DNA of 12,386 bases, taken from positions 1-12,386 of the forward strand of contig JANQBS010000591.1 in the NCBI GenBank assembly GCA_033085395.1. Reading direction: 5' to 3'. The notes under the pieces are model-generated. The model saw only the letters and a list, made by a program, of their open reading frames with translations, had not been told where the DNA came from and made no database searches. The translations under genes and the position numbers were made by a program. This stretch comes from Xanthoparmelia taractica. Lineage: Eukaryota > Ascomycota > Lecanoromycetes > Lecanorales > Parmeliaceae. This document shows positions 1-7,689 of the stretch, piece after piece (position 1 is the stretch's first letter; each line of letters begins with the position of its first letter).

Positions 1-104
1 ATTTATTAAAAACCCAATGAGAGTATGGGATATCCTATACCTTTCGGTATGGTATTCGAAAAACTGGTCCCATACCATCAAATATACCACACTTTTCCGA
101 CCCG
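1..104 (-). mobile_element. 272-bp-family MITE, partial (window edge), TA-flanked
   Basis: Reverse-complement copy of the first ~104 bases of the complete MITE at 6919-7190, with a handful of transitions. Its outer end is the TIR ending in CCGACCCG at 104, followed by the TA target dinucleotide at 105-106; the other end lies outside the window. It still contains CpA (CCATACC, ACCACAC), unlike the flanking DNA. The flank at 107 onward is the reverse-transcriptase start of a minus-strand Ty3-type relic, so the MITE inserted into that gene. No coding capacity. Confidence 0.85.
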
Positions 105-106
105 TA

Positions 107-290
107 GATACGAGTACTCGTCTCTTATAAATAGACGTCTTATCTAAGAAGTAAATAATTCTTTATATTATAAATATTAAGTAATTATATAACGTTAACT
201 TATTTATTTAACTTATCTTTTCTTTCCTATATAATCTATTAAACTTCTTATCTATAAGTTATCTATCTTCTTATCTTATTAAATAGATCT
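107..290 (-). pseudogene. Ty3/gypsy reverse transcriptase N-terminal start, RIP relic
   Basis: On the minus strand, 267 to 211 reads DRQLIDKKFNRLYRKEKIS. It continues with NKLTLYNYLIFII, then LDKTSIYKRRVLV at 146-108. This fits the segment of fungal Ty3/gypsy Pol just before and at the start of the RT domain: KDRELVDKTFD-like, then P-x-S-x-PVFVVWR, then KGRVVVDIRGLN. TAA codons fall where Trp or Gln is expected (for example the Trp of VVWR). The rest of the RT is not here: the MITE at 1-104 interrupts the gene at the RVVVD point. The phase differs from the upstream protease part, so at least two frameshifts separate them in addition to RIP. Non-functional. The match is by remembered family pattern. 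Confidence 0.65.
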
Positions 291-1395
291 TCGTAGACTT
301 TAATTTAATGTTAGATAGCGTCTTAATTAATATTTATTTCTTCTCTAATATATTTATTACTTTATCGAAATCGCGAAATATTAATAAATAAGATTTAATT
401 ATCTTCTAAATACTTAATTTAATTAATAAATAATAATATTATTATCTATAGCGTATTCAATTAAAGAAAATATAGATATCTTTATTACCTCTATTACGGC
501 GAGAATAGTAATAATAATAATTCTTTTTTAAGACAATCGCACGATTAACGTTATCTTAAATAAAGTAATAAGAAAATATTCTTTCTCTTTATATTCGAGA
601 ATCTTTTCTTACTTTATCTAACGAAAAATAATAATGATAAGTAATAACGTATTTTAAACTTATATTATAAATATCTCGATATGAATTATATAAGTAATTA
701 CTTCGACTTTAACGTCGAGATTTATTAATAAGATTTATAATTTAGATAAATAATCGCGATTCTTAAATAAAATTTTTCTAAATATAATAAATATATTTAT
801 AATCTTAAATAACTTTATAATAATTTATTTAATAGCTTATATTATTCGTTTCTATCGCTTTTTTAAAGACTTAACTATTGAGAGATATAAGATATTTTTT
901 CTTAATCGAAGACGCTTCGCTAATAAATCTATTATCGCTTCTTTTAAGTCGAGAATATTTATATTAATTAATATTTTAATACTTAATTTCTTAATTAAAT
1001 AAATATCTCGATCGCTACTTCTTTTAAAAAGATATTAGTCTTTGTATACTCGAAGCTAAAATATCTAATACTTTTAATCTTATATATAATAATCGGTTTT
1101 TAAATATAAAGAATCTCTGCGATTAAATATTCGAAGAGATATTAAACTTTATTTAGAATAGATATATTATAGTAAGTATCGATCTCTACGTTAATAAAGT
1201 TTAACTTTCTCTTAATAATCGTATATACTATAATATACTTTTAAGAATAAAATTTATATTCTTTCTTATAATAGCGAATAATTATATAATTATAATTAAA
1301 CGCTTTTATAGATTATTAACGCTACGCGACGCTATCTAAAATATTGTTAACTCTTTCTATTTATTACGATAAGTATATACGTATCGATAAGGCTA
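291..1395 (-). pseudogene. Ty3/gypsy retropepsin-like domain and linker, RIP relic
   Basis: Minus strand, continuing from the finger segment at 2354-2570 once the 958-bp insertion is removed. At 1186-1145 it reads EIDTYYNISILNKV, where the aspartic protease Asp-Thr would sit; the usual Gly after it cannot be recognised. It is followed by AEILYI-x-KPIIIYKIKSIRYF and SFEYTKTNIFLKE (about 1060-1019), the A-E-I...P-I-x-V...S-x-E-Y...I-F-L pattern of fungal Ty3 proteases. In another phase come NRDYL (762-745), VITYIIH, and ILEYKEKEYF (602-573), matching the linker before RT (RDYLFEP, VRNSSDRPV, IEYEEEGCY). In-frame TAA/TAG stops are frequent, and a frameshift lies between about 1000 and 770. The left part (about 291-540) holds weaker relic sequence of the same element. 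Non-functional. Confidence 0.6.
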
Positions 1396-2353
1396 CGGGC
1401 CGGAAAGGTCTGGTATATTTGATGGGATATCTCATATCATACCGTATCATATCATACCATGAGAGGGTATCATGGGGGGGTTATATCAGATCACTTATAA
1501 AGATATAAGATAAGAAATTACTAATATCATGAAATGGTCTGAGAAATTTCTATTATATATAGGAGTATTCCATGATATAGATTATTTTCCATATTAGGTG
1601 GCGAATAAGATAAGAAAATTCTAGATTAATATATAAGTTAGGGCGAAATTAGCTTAAGTATTCTCTAATGTGAAAAGATTATCGAGAACTCTACGTGTTA
1701 GCGTCTAAATCGATAAAATTTTAATGCGCTTAAATAATTATTAGAATAATTACTAGAATCAATTATAAGATAAATTTATTCTTATAGAATCTTAATACTT
1801 ATAATAAGAATATTCTTCTCTCGCTTTTCGATTGTAAAATAAATTAATTATAATATTATTACGATAGATATCTAAAAGCATTAATAAATAACATTGATTT
1901 TATCTATAACATTACATATTCTAAGATATATTTATCGTATACTTTTATTTTCTTTTTACTCTTTCTTCTATTATCTAAATCTTAGCTTAATAACGTAATA
2001 ATAAAGTGAAGTAATAATAATAATAATAGTGAAGTAAAGTGATAATTAGAATAATAACTAGAATATTTAATAACGTAATAGTGAAGTGAAATAATAATTA
2101 GAATAATAACTAAAATACGTTCGCATAATTCTATATAGAGTAACTTCTTCTATATATAGTATATTTCCCATACCTCTGCATATAACATAGAATATCCCTG
2201 CATATACCAGAAATTTCCCAGATTATTCCATGATACCAGCACGTCTCTTAGACTATCTCATAAAAATCAAATGATATGATCTCAATATTATACCATACCA
2301 TGATATGGTATCGACACCCCATATCCCAGACCATTCCAGACCTTTCCGACTCG
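1396..2353. mobile_element. 958-bp non-autonomous TIR element, TA target duplication
   Basis: Bounded by TA at 1394-1395 and 2354-2355. The left end reads CGGGCCGGAAAGGTCTGG; the right end (reverse complement) reads CGAGTCGGAAAGGTCTGG, two transitions apart. The first ~30 bases (to TATATTTGATGG) match the end of the 272-bp MITE, so one transposase family probably mobilised both. The ends carry CpA-rich segments packed with CCATACC/GGTATGG-like words and a hairpin (ATACCAT 2295-2301, ATGGTAT 2305-2311). The core is AT-rich with an internal duplication (about 1989-2063 and 2069-2116). No ORF or transposase remnant is visible. TA duplication suggests the Tc1/mariner superfamily (inference). Confidence 0.8.
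1989..2116 (+). repeat. Internal direct repeat within the 958-bp TIR element
   Basis: The block TAACGTAATAATAAAGTGAA...GAATAATAACTAGAATA (1991-2065) recurs in shortened form at 2071-2115 (TAACGTAATAGTGAAGTGAA...GAATAATAACTAAAATA). The first copy carries an extra run of AAT triplets (2012-2027). It looks like a local tandem duplication; no function can be assigned. Confidence 0.65.
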
Positions 2354-2570
2354 TAGATATGGCTTATTATTAAAGTAATAAACGGCTTCGCAACGACGAA
2401 AAATAAACCTCTTTTATATAATAAAGTAATCGTTAATATAATCTTCTTAAGATCTCTTATTTAGTTATTTATAGCTATCTAATTAATAGAGCGACTTCTT
2501 ATCTTTAAGAAAACTATTTAGAGTCTAATTATCGATCTTAAGAGTATCTATCTTATTCTTTTTATTCTTT
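2354..2570 (-). pseudogene. Ty3/gypsy Gag C-terminal Cys-rich finger segment, RIP relic
   Basis: The minus strand reads LKDKKSLY-x-LDSYK-x-LNKRS-x-EDYINDYFII-x-KRFIFRRCEAVYYFNNKPYL (x = TAA/TAG), ending at the TA where the 958-bp element entered. RRCEAVYYFNNK (2398-2363) fits the C-R-R-C-x3-F-x-S-N-N-K-L-H finger that precedes the protease in a family of fungal Ty3/gypsy Gag-Pol proteins. The first Cys (F here) and the His after NNK (Y here) are not preserved. Joining 2356 to 1393 across the insertion keeps the same frame into the retropepsin-like domain. The element is defective throughout. Confidence 0.55.
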
Positions 2571-4434
2571 TCTTTAAAATAAATAGATTAAGAATATATT
2601 AAATACTTATTCTAATAAGATTGAAATAATTAATTATTTTAATTATTATAGATAGATTAATTTGATTATCGATAGAATTAAGATTATTAATATATCTAAG
2701 AAGAATCTAACGCGTTTACGAGCTCTATCGCTATCTATAAATAAGATTATTAAGACGATAAAGATAATAGTTCGTTTTAAGATTAACGAGTAGAATAAAT
2801 ATCTGGCGATAAATAAGAACTTTAAAAAATACGAAATAGAGATTAATATAGTTAAGTATAGTAAAATTATTAGTATTAATAGTTATTATAATATAATTAT
2901 TAATTAAAGTTTAATATTCATTATTATAACTATTAAAAGCGAAATTAATATTAATTATAGCTATTATTAGACTTAATATTATAGAATCGAGATTACTATC
3001 GCTAATTTCGATAGATCTTATATTAAATCTTCTTCTTTTCTTCGATCTCTTTTAAGAATCTATTTAATGTAATTTACTACATAAATTAGTTAATGTCTCG
3101 CTTTAACGATAAGTTAAGATTATATTAAGTCTATATTAATTACTAAAGAATAAAATTAATATTAATATTCTTTATGTAATTAATTATAATTTAAATATAA
3201 TTAATAACTCTTTATTAAAGCGAATATCGAAGATATTAAAGCGTTTATTAATTAGCGAAATAAGAGCAATAAAATAATTCGATTTAAAGCGTTTCTATAT
3301 TATTAAGATTTATTACTTATCTATTTATTATAGCGTTAATCTCTTAAACTTATTAAGCTCTCTTATATATTAAATAAGAATAATATCGCGAAGATAAATA
3401 TTTAAGTTAGTGCGTATTAACTTCTTTTTCTTCGTTAGAATTATATTCTTTATTTTTTTTTTATAAAAAGATACATATTACGATAATATATATTTTTATC
3501 TTCTCTAATTATAAGATGAATATTTATTAATAAAGCTAGATACGAGTTAAAGAAGTTAACTTCTTTTAATCGCTATTACGATATAGCGTTATCGCCGCTA
3601 TTAAACGAATCTTATAAATCTTATAGATCTATTTATTTGATTAATTTAATAGGATCGATAATAAGAATATTAAATATTTAACGAAGTTTCGCTCGCTAGA
3701 TCTCTATAAAGTTAATCTTAATTATATTAGCTTACTTTAATAAGTCTATTAAATATTATAAATAATAAACTAAGAAGTAAAGAATATTTAAAAAAAATTA
3801 AATAATATAACAATAGATTAAAGCTATAACGAATTAATAGCGAGAGATATATTTAAAGAAGTTAAGATTAATAATAAGATTAATATATAGCTAATAGAGA
3901 GTAGTAATACGAGTGTACGTAATTAACGAGTAATTTCTTTAAATCGTAGCATTAATCGTCTAAAGCTTAACTTATTAATTATTCACGATAAGAAATATTT
4001 CGACTTATCGAGAAAAACTAATCTATCTTAACGATTTTCTAAAATATTAATATCGATACTTAATCGACGACTTCGATATTTCTTTATTTATCTAAGATAT
4101 CGTCGAATTAAGTATTTAATAATCTCTCTTATCTATTATTTAAGAATATTAAACTACTTATAACTTATTCGATTAAGCTTTTTAAATTATAAAATAAATA
4201 TTATTATAATCGACTTTTAAAAAAAAAATCTTAATTTATAAAGCGTATTTAATAATATCTATTAAAGTAATTGCGAGAGCTTTTCCGACTTTTTAAGAAT
4301 ATATAATACGAGTCTTTAAGAAAAGATAAACTACGTATTATTAAAAGAGTAATAGATAGCGAGTAGCTATTAAACATAGAACTAATATCTAGTAAGTAAT
4401 TCGTGATATTCGCTATAATAGAATAAAATTAATG
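2571..4434 (-). pseudogene. Probable gag region of the same Ty3-type element, heavily RIP-mutated
   Basis: About 1.86 kb of extremely AT-rich DNA lies between the finger segment and the LTR candidate. Minus-strand codons in the phase of the finger segment give protein-like stretches, for example REIIKYLIRRYLR around 4130-4090 and SNEEKEVNTH around 3440. No domain is recognisable, and RIP makes every frame look open if TAA/TAG are ignored. The assignment to gag therefore rests on position (LTR, then this, then finger and protease) and on a size plausible for a fungal Ty3 Gag. I cannot exclude that a different element occupies part of it. No other feature is seen in this stretch. Confidence 0.3.
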
Positions 4435-4613
4435 TGTTATTACTATATATTAGATATTAAAAAGTTGAGTGAAAAGATGATTAATTTTTTCAAATGAAAA
4501 CTACTATCTAAATACTACTTGCTCCGGCCGAGGCAAGTACTAGTCACGACCGAGATAGGTACTAGTTAGGTGCTAGCATTAGGTAGGTACTAACAGTTCA
4601 ATAGTTCGTAACA
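4435..4613 (-). repeat. Candidate 5' LTR of the minus-strand Ty3-type element
   Basis: On the minus strand it begins TGTTACGAAC at 4613 and could end with GTAATAACA at 4435, giving TGTTA...TAACA termini and 179 bp. The start coincides with the base where homology between the two B copies breaks (B resumes at 4614), as expected if the retroelement inserted into B. Bases 4490-4612 are relatively rich in CpA and GC (CTCCGGCCGAGG, repeated GTACTAGT-like words), so RIP is weaker here. No matching 5-bp target duplication can be checked, because the other LTR is outside the window; 4614-4618 (ACTAG) would be half of it. The inner end is uncertain and no primer binding site was recognised. Confidence 0.45.
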
Positions 4614-5199
4614 ACTAGATTTAAAATTACTAATCGCGCGGCTTGGGCTAAAATTCAGAATTTTGTCGAATTAGTAACTTTATTAAGTATCCGCGCAAAG
4701 TTCGAAGAATTTACTAAGTTAGTAACTTCAATTTATTATTGATACGATTTTAATATAATTAGCAAATATTACTTACTATTAGTATTAATAACTTACCTTA
4801 GCTCTATATTTAATTCTATAAGTTTTTTTTAAATCGGCGACGAGATTTAATAATAATATATAGTGATAATACTTAACGTTACTTTTAAATAGATCTCGAG
4901 ATTATAAATTTTAGATTAAATTCTCGCGAGGGTGATATTCGAAGTAATACTCGAAGTAATACGTAACGTATATTATTAAGTATTTGCTATGAGAACTTTA
5001 CGTATAAAGTTTAAAATTATCTACTTGTTAAATCGTGCTAATTGTATTAATAGTAACTTTATTTACTAAATTTTTAAGTAGTTATTAACTCGGCTAAATT
5101 TTACTAATATAGACGAATAAGACTAAATATACTAAATCGTGCTAATCGCGCGAACCCTACCAAATTCGTGCGGAAATAAACTTTTTAGATTTGCAGATA
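4614..5199 (+). mobile_element. TIR family B, copy 1, truncated at its left end
   Basis: Homologous, in inverted orientation, to the complete B element at 8604-9231. The right terminus is present: its reverse complement reads TATCTGCAAATCTAAAAAG and ends at TA 5198-5199. It is the less RIP-mutated version of the terminus TATCTATAAATTTAAAAA at 8604 (differences are transitions). The left ~25 bp, including the other TIR, are missing; homology stops at 4614, where the TGTTA LTR candidate starts. It holds motifs such as CTCGCGAG (4923-4930), a doubled TCGAAGTAATAC (4939-4963) and several TCGCGCG words near the ends. No ORF. Confidence 0.7.
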
Positions 5200-5218
5200 T
5201 AAATAGAATAATCTTAAT

Positions 5219-5377
5219 TTAGTGTTCTCATTCATAAAGACATATATATCGGGACCAAGCAGTACTATAGATAGTTGATTGAGCCGTCCCAACGCTAAGG
5301 TCAGCAGTTAGTAAGCTTAGCTAGGTCGTTAGCAGGCCTAGATAGACCCTTAAACGTACCTCAGCGCTAGAAAATTC
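5219..5377 (+). repeat. Direct repeat C, copy 1 (less mutated)
   Basis: About 158 bp, repeated at 5616-5774 with a constant offset of 397 bp. It keeps many CpA and CC/GG steps (CGGGACCAAGCAG, GAGCCGTCCCAACG) that are converted in copy 2. With copy 2 and the spacer between them it forms a repeat-spacer-repeat block directly downstream, on the minus strand, of the tyrosine recombinase relic. This is the layout of the 3' end of Ngaro-type elements (B1-A2-B2). It could instead be two short LTRs of a small element, but no TG...CA ends or target duplication are convincing. Confidence 0.8.
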
Positions 5378-5615
5378 CCTATATTTATACGGTATAGATC
5401 TAGAATATCTAATTAGATAGCTATATATAGGCGTGAATAAGTAAGATAAAAGAATACGATTGCTCTGAGTGAGAAGAATTCGAATAAAGAGCCAACTAAT
5501 AATGTGAGACCAATATATATAATACTCTCGAAGACACGTGTTCCTCGTATATACGTATACATCTGAAATAGCGACTAAATTATAAGATACACTAATCTAT
5601 AGTCTTACTATTCGA
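5378..5615. other. Spacer between direct repeats C; possible A2 unit
   Basis: A 238-bp stretch moderately spared by RIP. On the plus strand it contains TATATATAGG (5422-5431), ACACGTGTT (5534-5542, with the palindrome ACACGTGT) and GTATATACGTATAC (5548-5561), another palindrome. No ORF. No second copy was found in the window by eye. If the Ngaro interpretation holds, this is the A2 unit and a matching A1 should sit at the far end of the element. Confidence 0.4.
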
Positions 5616-5774
5616 TTAATGTTCTTATTTATAAAGATATATATATCGAGATTAAGTAGTACTATAGATAATTAATTAAATCGTCTCAACGCTAAGATTA
5701 GCAGTTAGTAGATTCAGCTAGGTCTTTAGCAGGCCTAGATAAATCTCTAAACGTGTCTCAGCGCTAGAAAACTC
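5616..5774 (+). repeat. Direct repeat C, copy 2 (RIP-mutated)
   Basis: Aligns over its full length with 5219-5377, almost without gaps. Most differences are C to T or G to A: CGGGACC became CGAGATT, GAGCCGTCCC became AAATCGTCTC, ACCCTTAAACG became ATCTCTAAACG. The copy ends about 9 bp from the candidate stop codon (5783-5785) of the minus-strand recombinase relic. Confidence 0.8.
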
Positions 5775-5782
5775 TCAAATAA

Positions 5783-6917
5783 TCAAAAGATATTATATGA
5801 AGGCCTCGCGAAAGACTTCGCATAACGATCTAACGAGTATCGTTAGCATTAGCGCTAATAAAACGAAAGATACTAATACCTTCGTAATATAATAAGTATT
5901 CACTTAAGGTGAGTAGTAATATAAAGACGATAGAAATCGGACTTTTAGCGTCTTAATAGTATAATCTTATCGTCGCTAAGACTCGCCTCGCGTGCTAAAG
6001 TAGTAGCCCCTCTACGAAAGAAGTACTCTAAATAATAACTTCTTATATTAAACAAGATTAATATTTAACGAAGTTAATCGATAATTAGCTTTTTAATAAA
6101 AGAGTTCTTATTTAATTAAAAGAGAAGACTATTTAATAAGATCTTTCATCTAAAGAGATATCGTAAGACCTTTACTATATAAGCGTTATTATTTAACGTT
6201 ATAATAATAAGTGTTATCTCTTAGCGAAAGAGATTCGTTTTAAATACTAAAAGTGTAAGTTCGAGATATTTCTTATATAGCCTTATCGAGCGACGAGTGA
6301 GAAATTATTGCTCGAAGTCTCAGCCTTTACGATTACGTGTGATATATATAAACTCGCCTATATAAAGAAATGCGACGAATACGAGATAAAAGACTATATA
6401 GAGCGTTACTCCGACCTCGTCTTCTTAACTAATATAAGTGAATATTATAATAATAAATCCTTAATAATTAAACGACGTTCTTTCGTCTCAGTCTCGCCTT
6501 ATAAACGTCGAATATCGACGATAATTCTTTGCAATTAAGAATTATAGAATATTGTAAGATTCTTATATCTTATATTAACGTAAGCTAATCTAACGCCTAT
6601 TAGATAGACCTTAATAATCTTAGTCTTAACTCGTCTTATATTAAGATATACGATTTAATTAGCGAGTGAGTTAACGATCGCTAAGAAGAAAGAAGTGCTC
6701 TTATTAATAGCGCAATAAGCGCTATATAACTTAATAAATATAATATACGTTTTTCTCGTCTTTGCGGCTAAATCTCATTAAAGAAAACGAGCTATCTCTC
6801 GTAATAGTGCGATCTAATTATATTAGGAATCCGATAGATCGCGCCTTAGCTCTGCGAAGCGATTAAGATATATCTTAACTATAAATATACGTTAGCGATC
6901 TTTCGATATTAAAGACT
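5783..6917 (-). pseudogene. Tyrosine recombinase (phage-integrase fold), RIP-inactivated relic
   Basis: About 375 codons on the minus strand. The core-binding domain has AAKTRKTYIIFIKLYSAYC (6768-6712), LANxIVYL, KVYLIGVRLAYV (about 6612-6577), then LQRIIVDIRRL and GETETKERR (about 6540-6480). The catalytic domain follows in another phase: EDEVGVTLYIVF, FLYIGEF (6370-6350), LTRRSIRLY, LELTL-x2-FKTN. It ends YFFRRGATTLAREASLSDDK (about 6025-5966) and FYRLYI (5935-5918). Consensus active sites versus this copy: Arg of FLRVGEF is Tyr (6362-6364); Lys of SKTD is kept; HxxR reads YxxR (His to Tyr at 6023-6025); the Trp of LGRW is TAA; the nucleophile Tyr (5921-5923) is kept. Trp/Gln positions are TAA, TAG or TGA. 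One frameshift lies near 6430-6475. A TGA at 5783-5785 may be the native stop. The N-terminus is cut by the MITE at 6919. The family match is strong; Ngaro/DIRS retroelement versus Crypton is undecided. Confidence 0.82.
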
Positions 6918-6918
6918 A

Positions 6919-7190
6919 CGGGTCGGAAAGGTGTGGTATATTTGATGGTATGGGACCAGTTTTTCGAATACCATACCAAAAGATATAGGATATCCCATAC
7001 TTCCATTGGGTTTTTAATAAATATATTACGTGATATTTTTTTATATTCTAAAAATACGTAAAAAGCTTAAGCGAACGCTTATATAATTATAAAATTCTAT
7101 AAATAGATTAAAAAGATATAATTTTTAAAAAAAAGTTGAAAAGAAGTTAAAAACGACTATGTTCAACAGATACCACACCTTTCCGACCCG
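6919..7190 (+). mobile_element. Complete 272-bp MITE with perfect 21-bp TIRs, TA-flanked
   Basis: Begins CGGGTCGGAAAGGTGTGGTA and ends with its exact reverse complement; the identity covers 21 bp. TA lies at 6917-6918 and 7191-7192. The left third holds GGTATGGG, CCATACC and CCCATAC words that recur in the 958-bp element. The right part is AT-rich with a small hairpin (TAAGCG 7068-7073, CGCTTA 7076-7081). No ORF, so it must be mobilised in trans; TA duplication suggests a Tc1/mariner transposase. Its two flanks belong to different elements: the recombinase relic on the left and family B on the right. Confidence 0.9.
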
Positions 7191-7192
7191 TA

Positions 7193-7467
7193 ATTATATT
7201 CTCGCAAGAATATTATTCGAAATAATACGTTATAATTCTAATATTATAAAGTATTATTAAAATTATTACGAGTCTTATAAAAACTTTACGTATAAATTTT
7301 AAAATTATTTTATTTATTAAATTATACTAGTTATATTAATAATAACTCTATTTATTAGATTTTCGAGTAATAATTAATTTAATTAAATTAAATCGTGCTA
7401 AAATATACTAATCGTGCTAACTCGAAGAAAATTTAACGTAAATAACTTTTTAAGAAATATCGATATT
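7193..7467 (+). mobile_element. TIR family B, fragment (right half)
   Basis: Aligns with 4918-5197 of B copy 1: TATTCTCGCAAGAAT matches AATTCTCGCGAGGGT, then AAACTTTACGTATAAA, TCGTGCTAAAATATACTAA and AATAACTTTTTA. It is more RIP-mutated than copy 1. The left half of B is absent; the sequence to its left is the MITE. The right TIR is barely recognisable near 7455-7467. The following ~60 bp (7468-7528) match nothing I recognise. Confidence 0.6.
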
Positions 7468-7528
7468 CTTCGTAATAGTAGTATCTTTCTTATTCTTAAT
7501 AGTTATATAGATTATTAATTTACGCTAC

Positions 7529-7687
7529 GATATTTTTATATATTCTAAAAATACGTAAAAAGCTTAAGCGAACGCTTATATAATTATAAAATTCTATAAA
7601 TAGATTAAAAAGATATAATTTTTTAAAAAAAGTTGAAAAAAAGTTAAAAACAACTATGTTCAACAGATACCACACCTTTCCGACCCG
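7529..7687 (+). mobile_element. 272-bp-family MITE, left-truncated copy
   Basis: Matches 7032-7190 base for base in length (offset 497) with few substitutions, mainly G to A. The right TIR is intact, ending CCGACCCG at 7687 followed by TA (7688-7689). The left 113 bp with the other TIR are missing, so it cannot move. The right flank is the Gag relic region. Confidence 0.85.
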
Positions 7688-7689
7688 TA

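Noticed and set aside
2570..2830. Plus-strand relic frame containing KKNLTRLRALSLS
   Set aside because: Protein-like but not matched to any family. It overlaps the minus-strand Ty3 gag/finger segment, which has better family support.
3199..3420. Plus-strand reading FIKANIEDIKAFIN and following, faintly like the DUF3435 recombinase of Starship elements
   Set aside because: Short, many TAA/TAG, no catalytic motif, and the stretch sits inside the likely minus-strand gag region. Chance resemblance in low-complexity RIP DNA is more likely.
5219..5774. CRISPR-like or satellite array
   Set aside because: Only two copies of 158 bp with one spacer; no array.
6308..6538. 76-codon plus-strand open frame (starts at TTG)
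   Set aside because: It lacks an ATG and lies antisense to the tyrosine recombinase relic, whose minus-strand motifs (FLYIGEF, EDEVGVTLY, LQRI) cover the same bases. It is a shadow frame.
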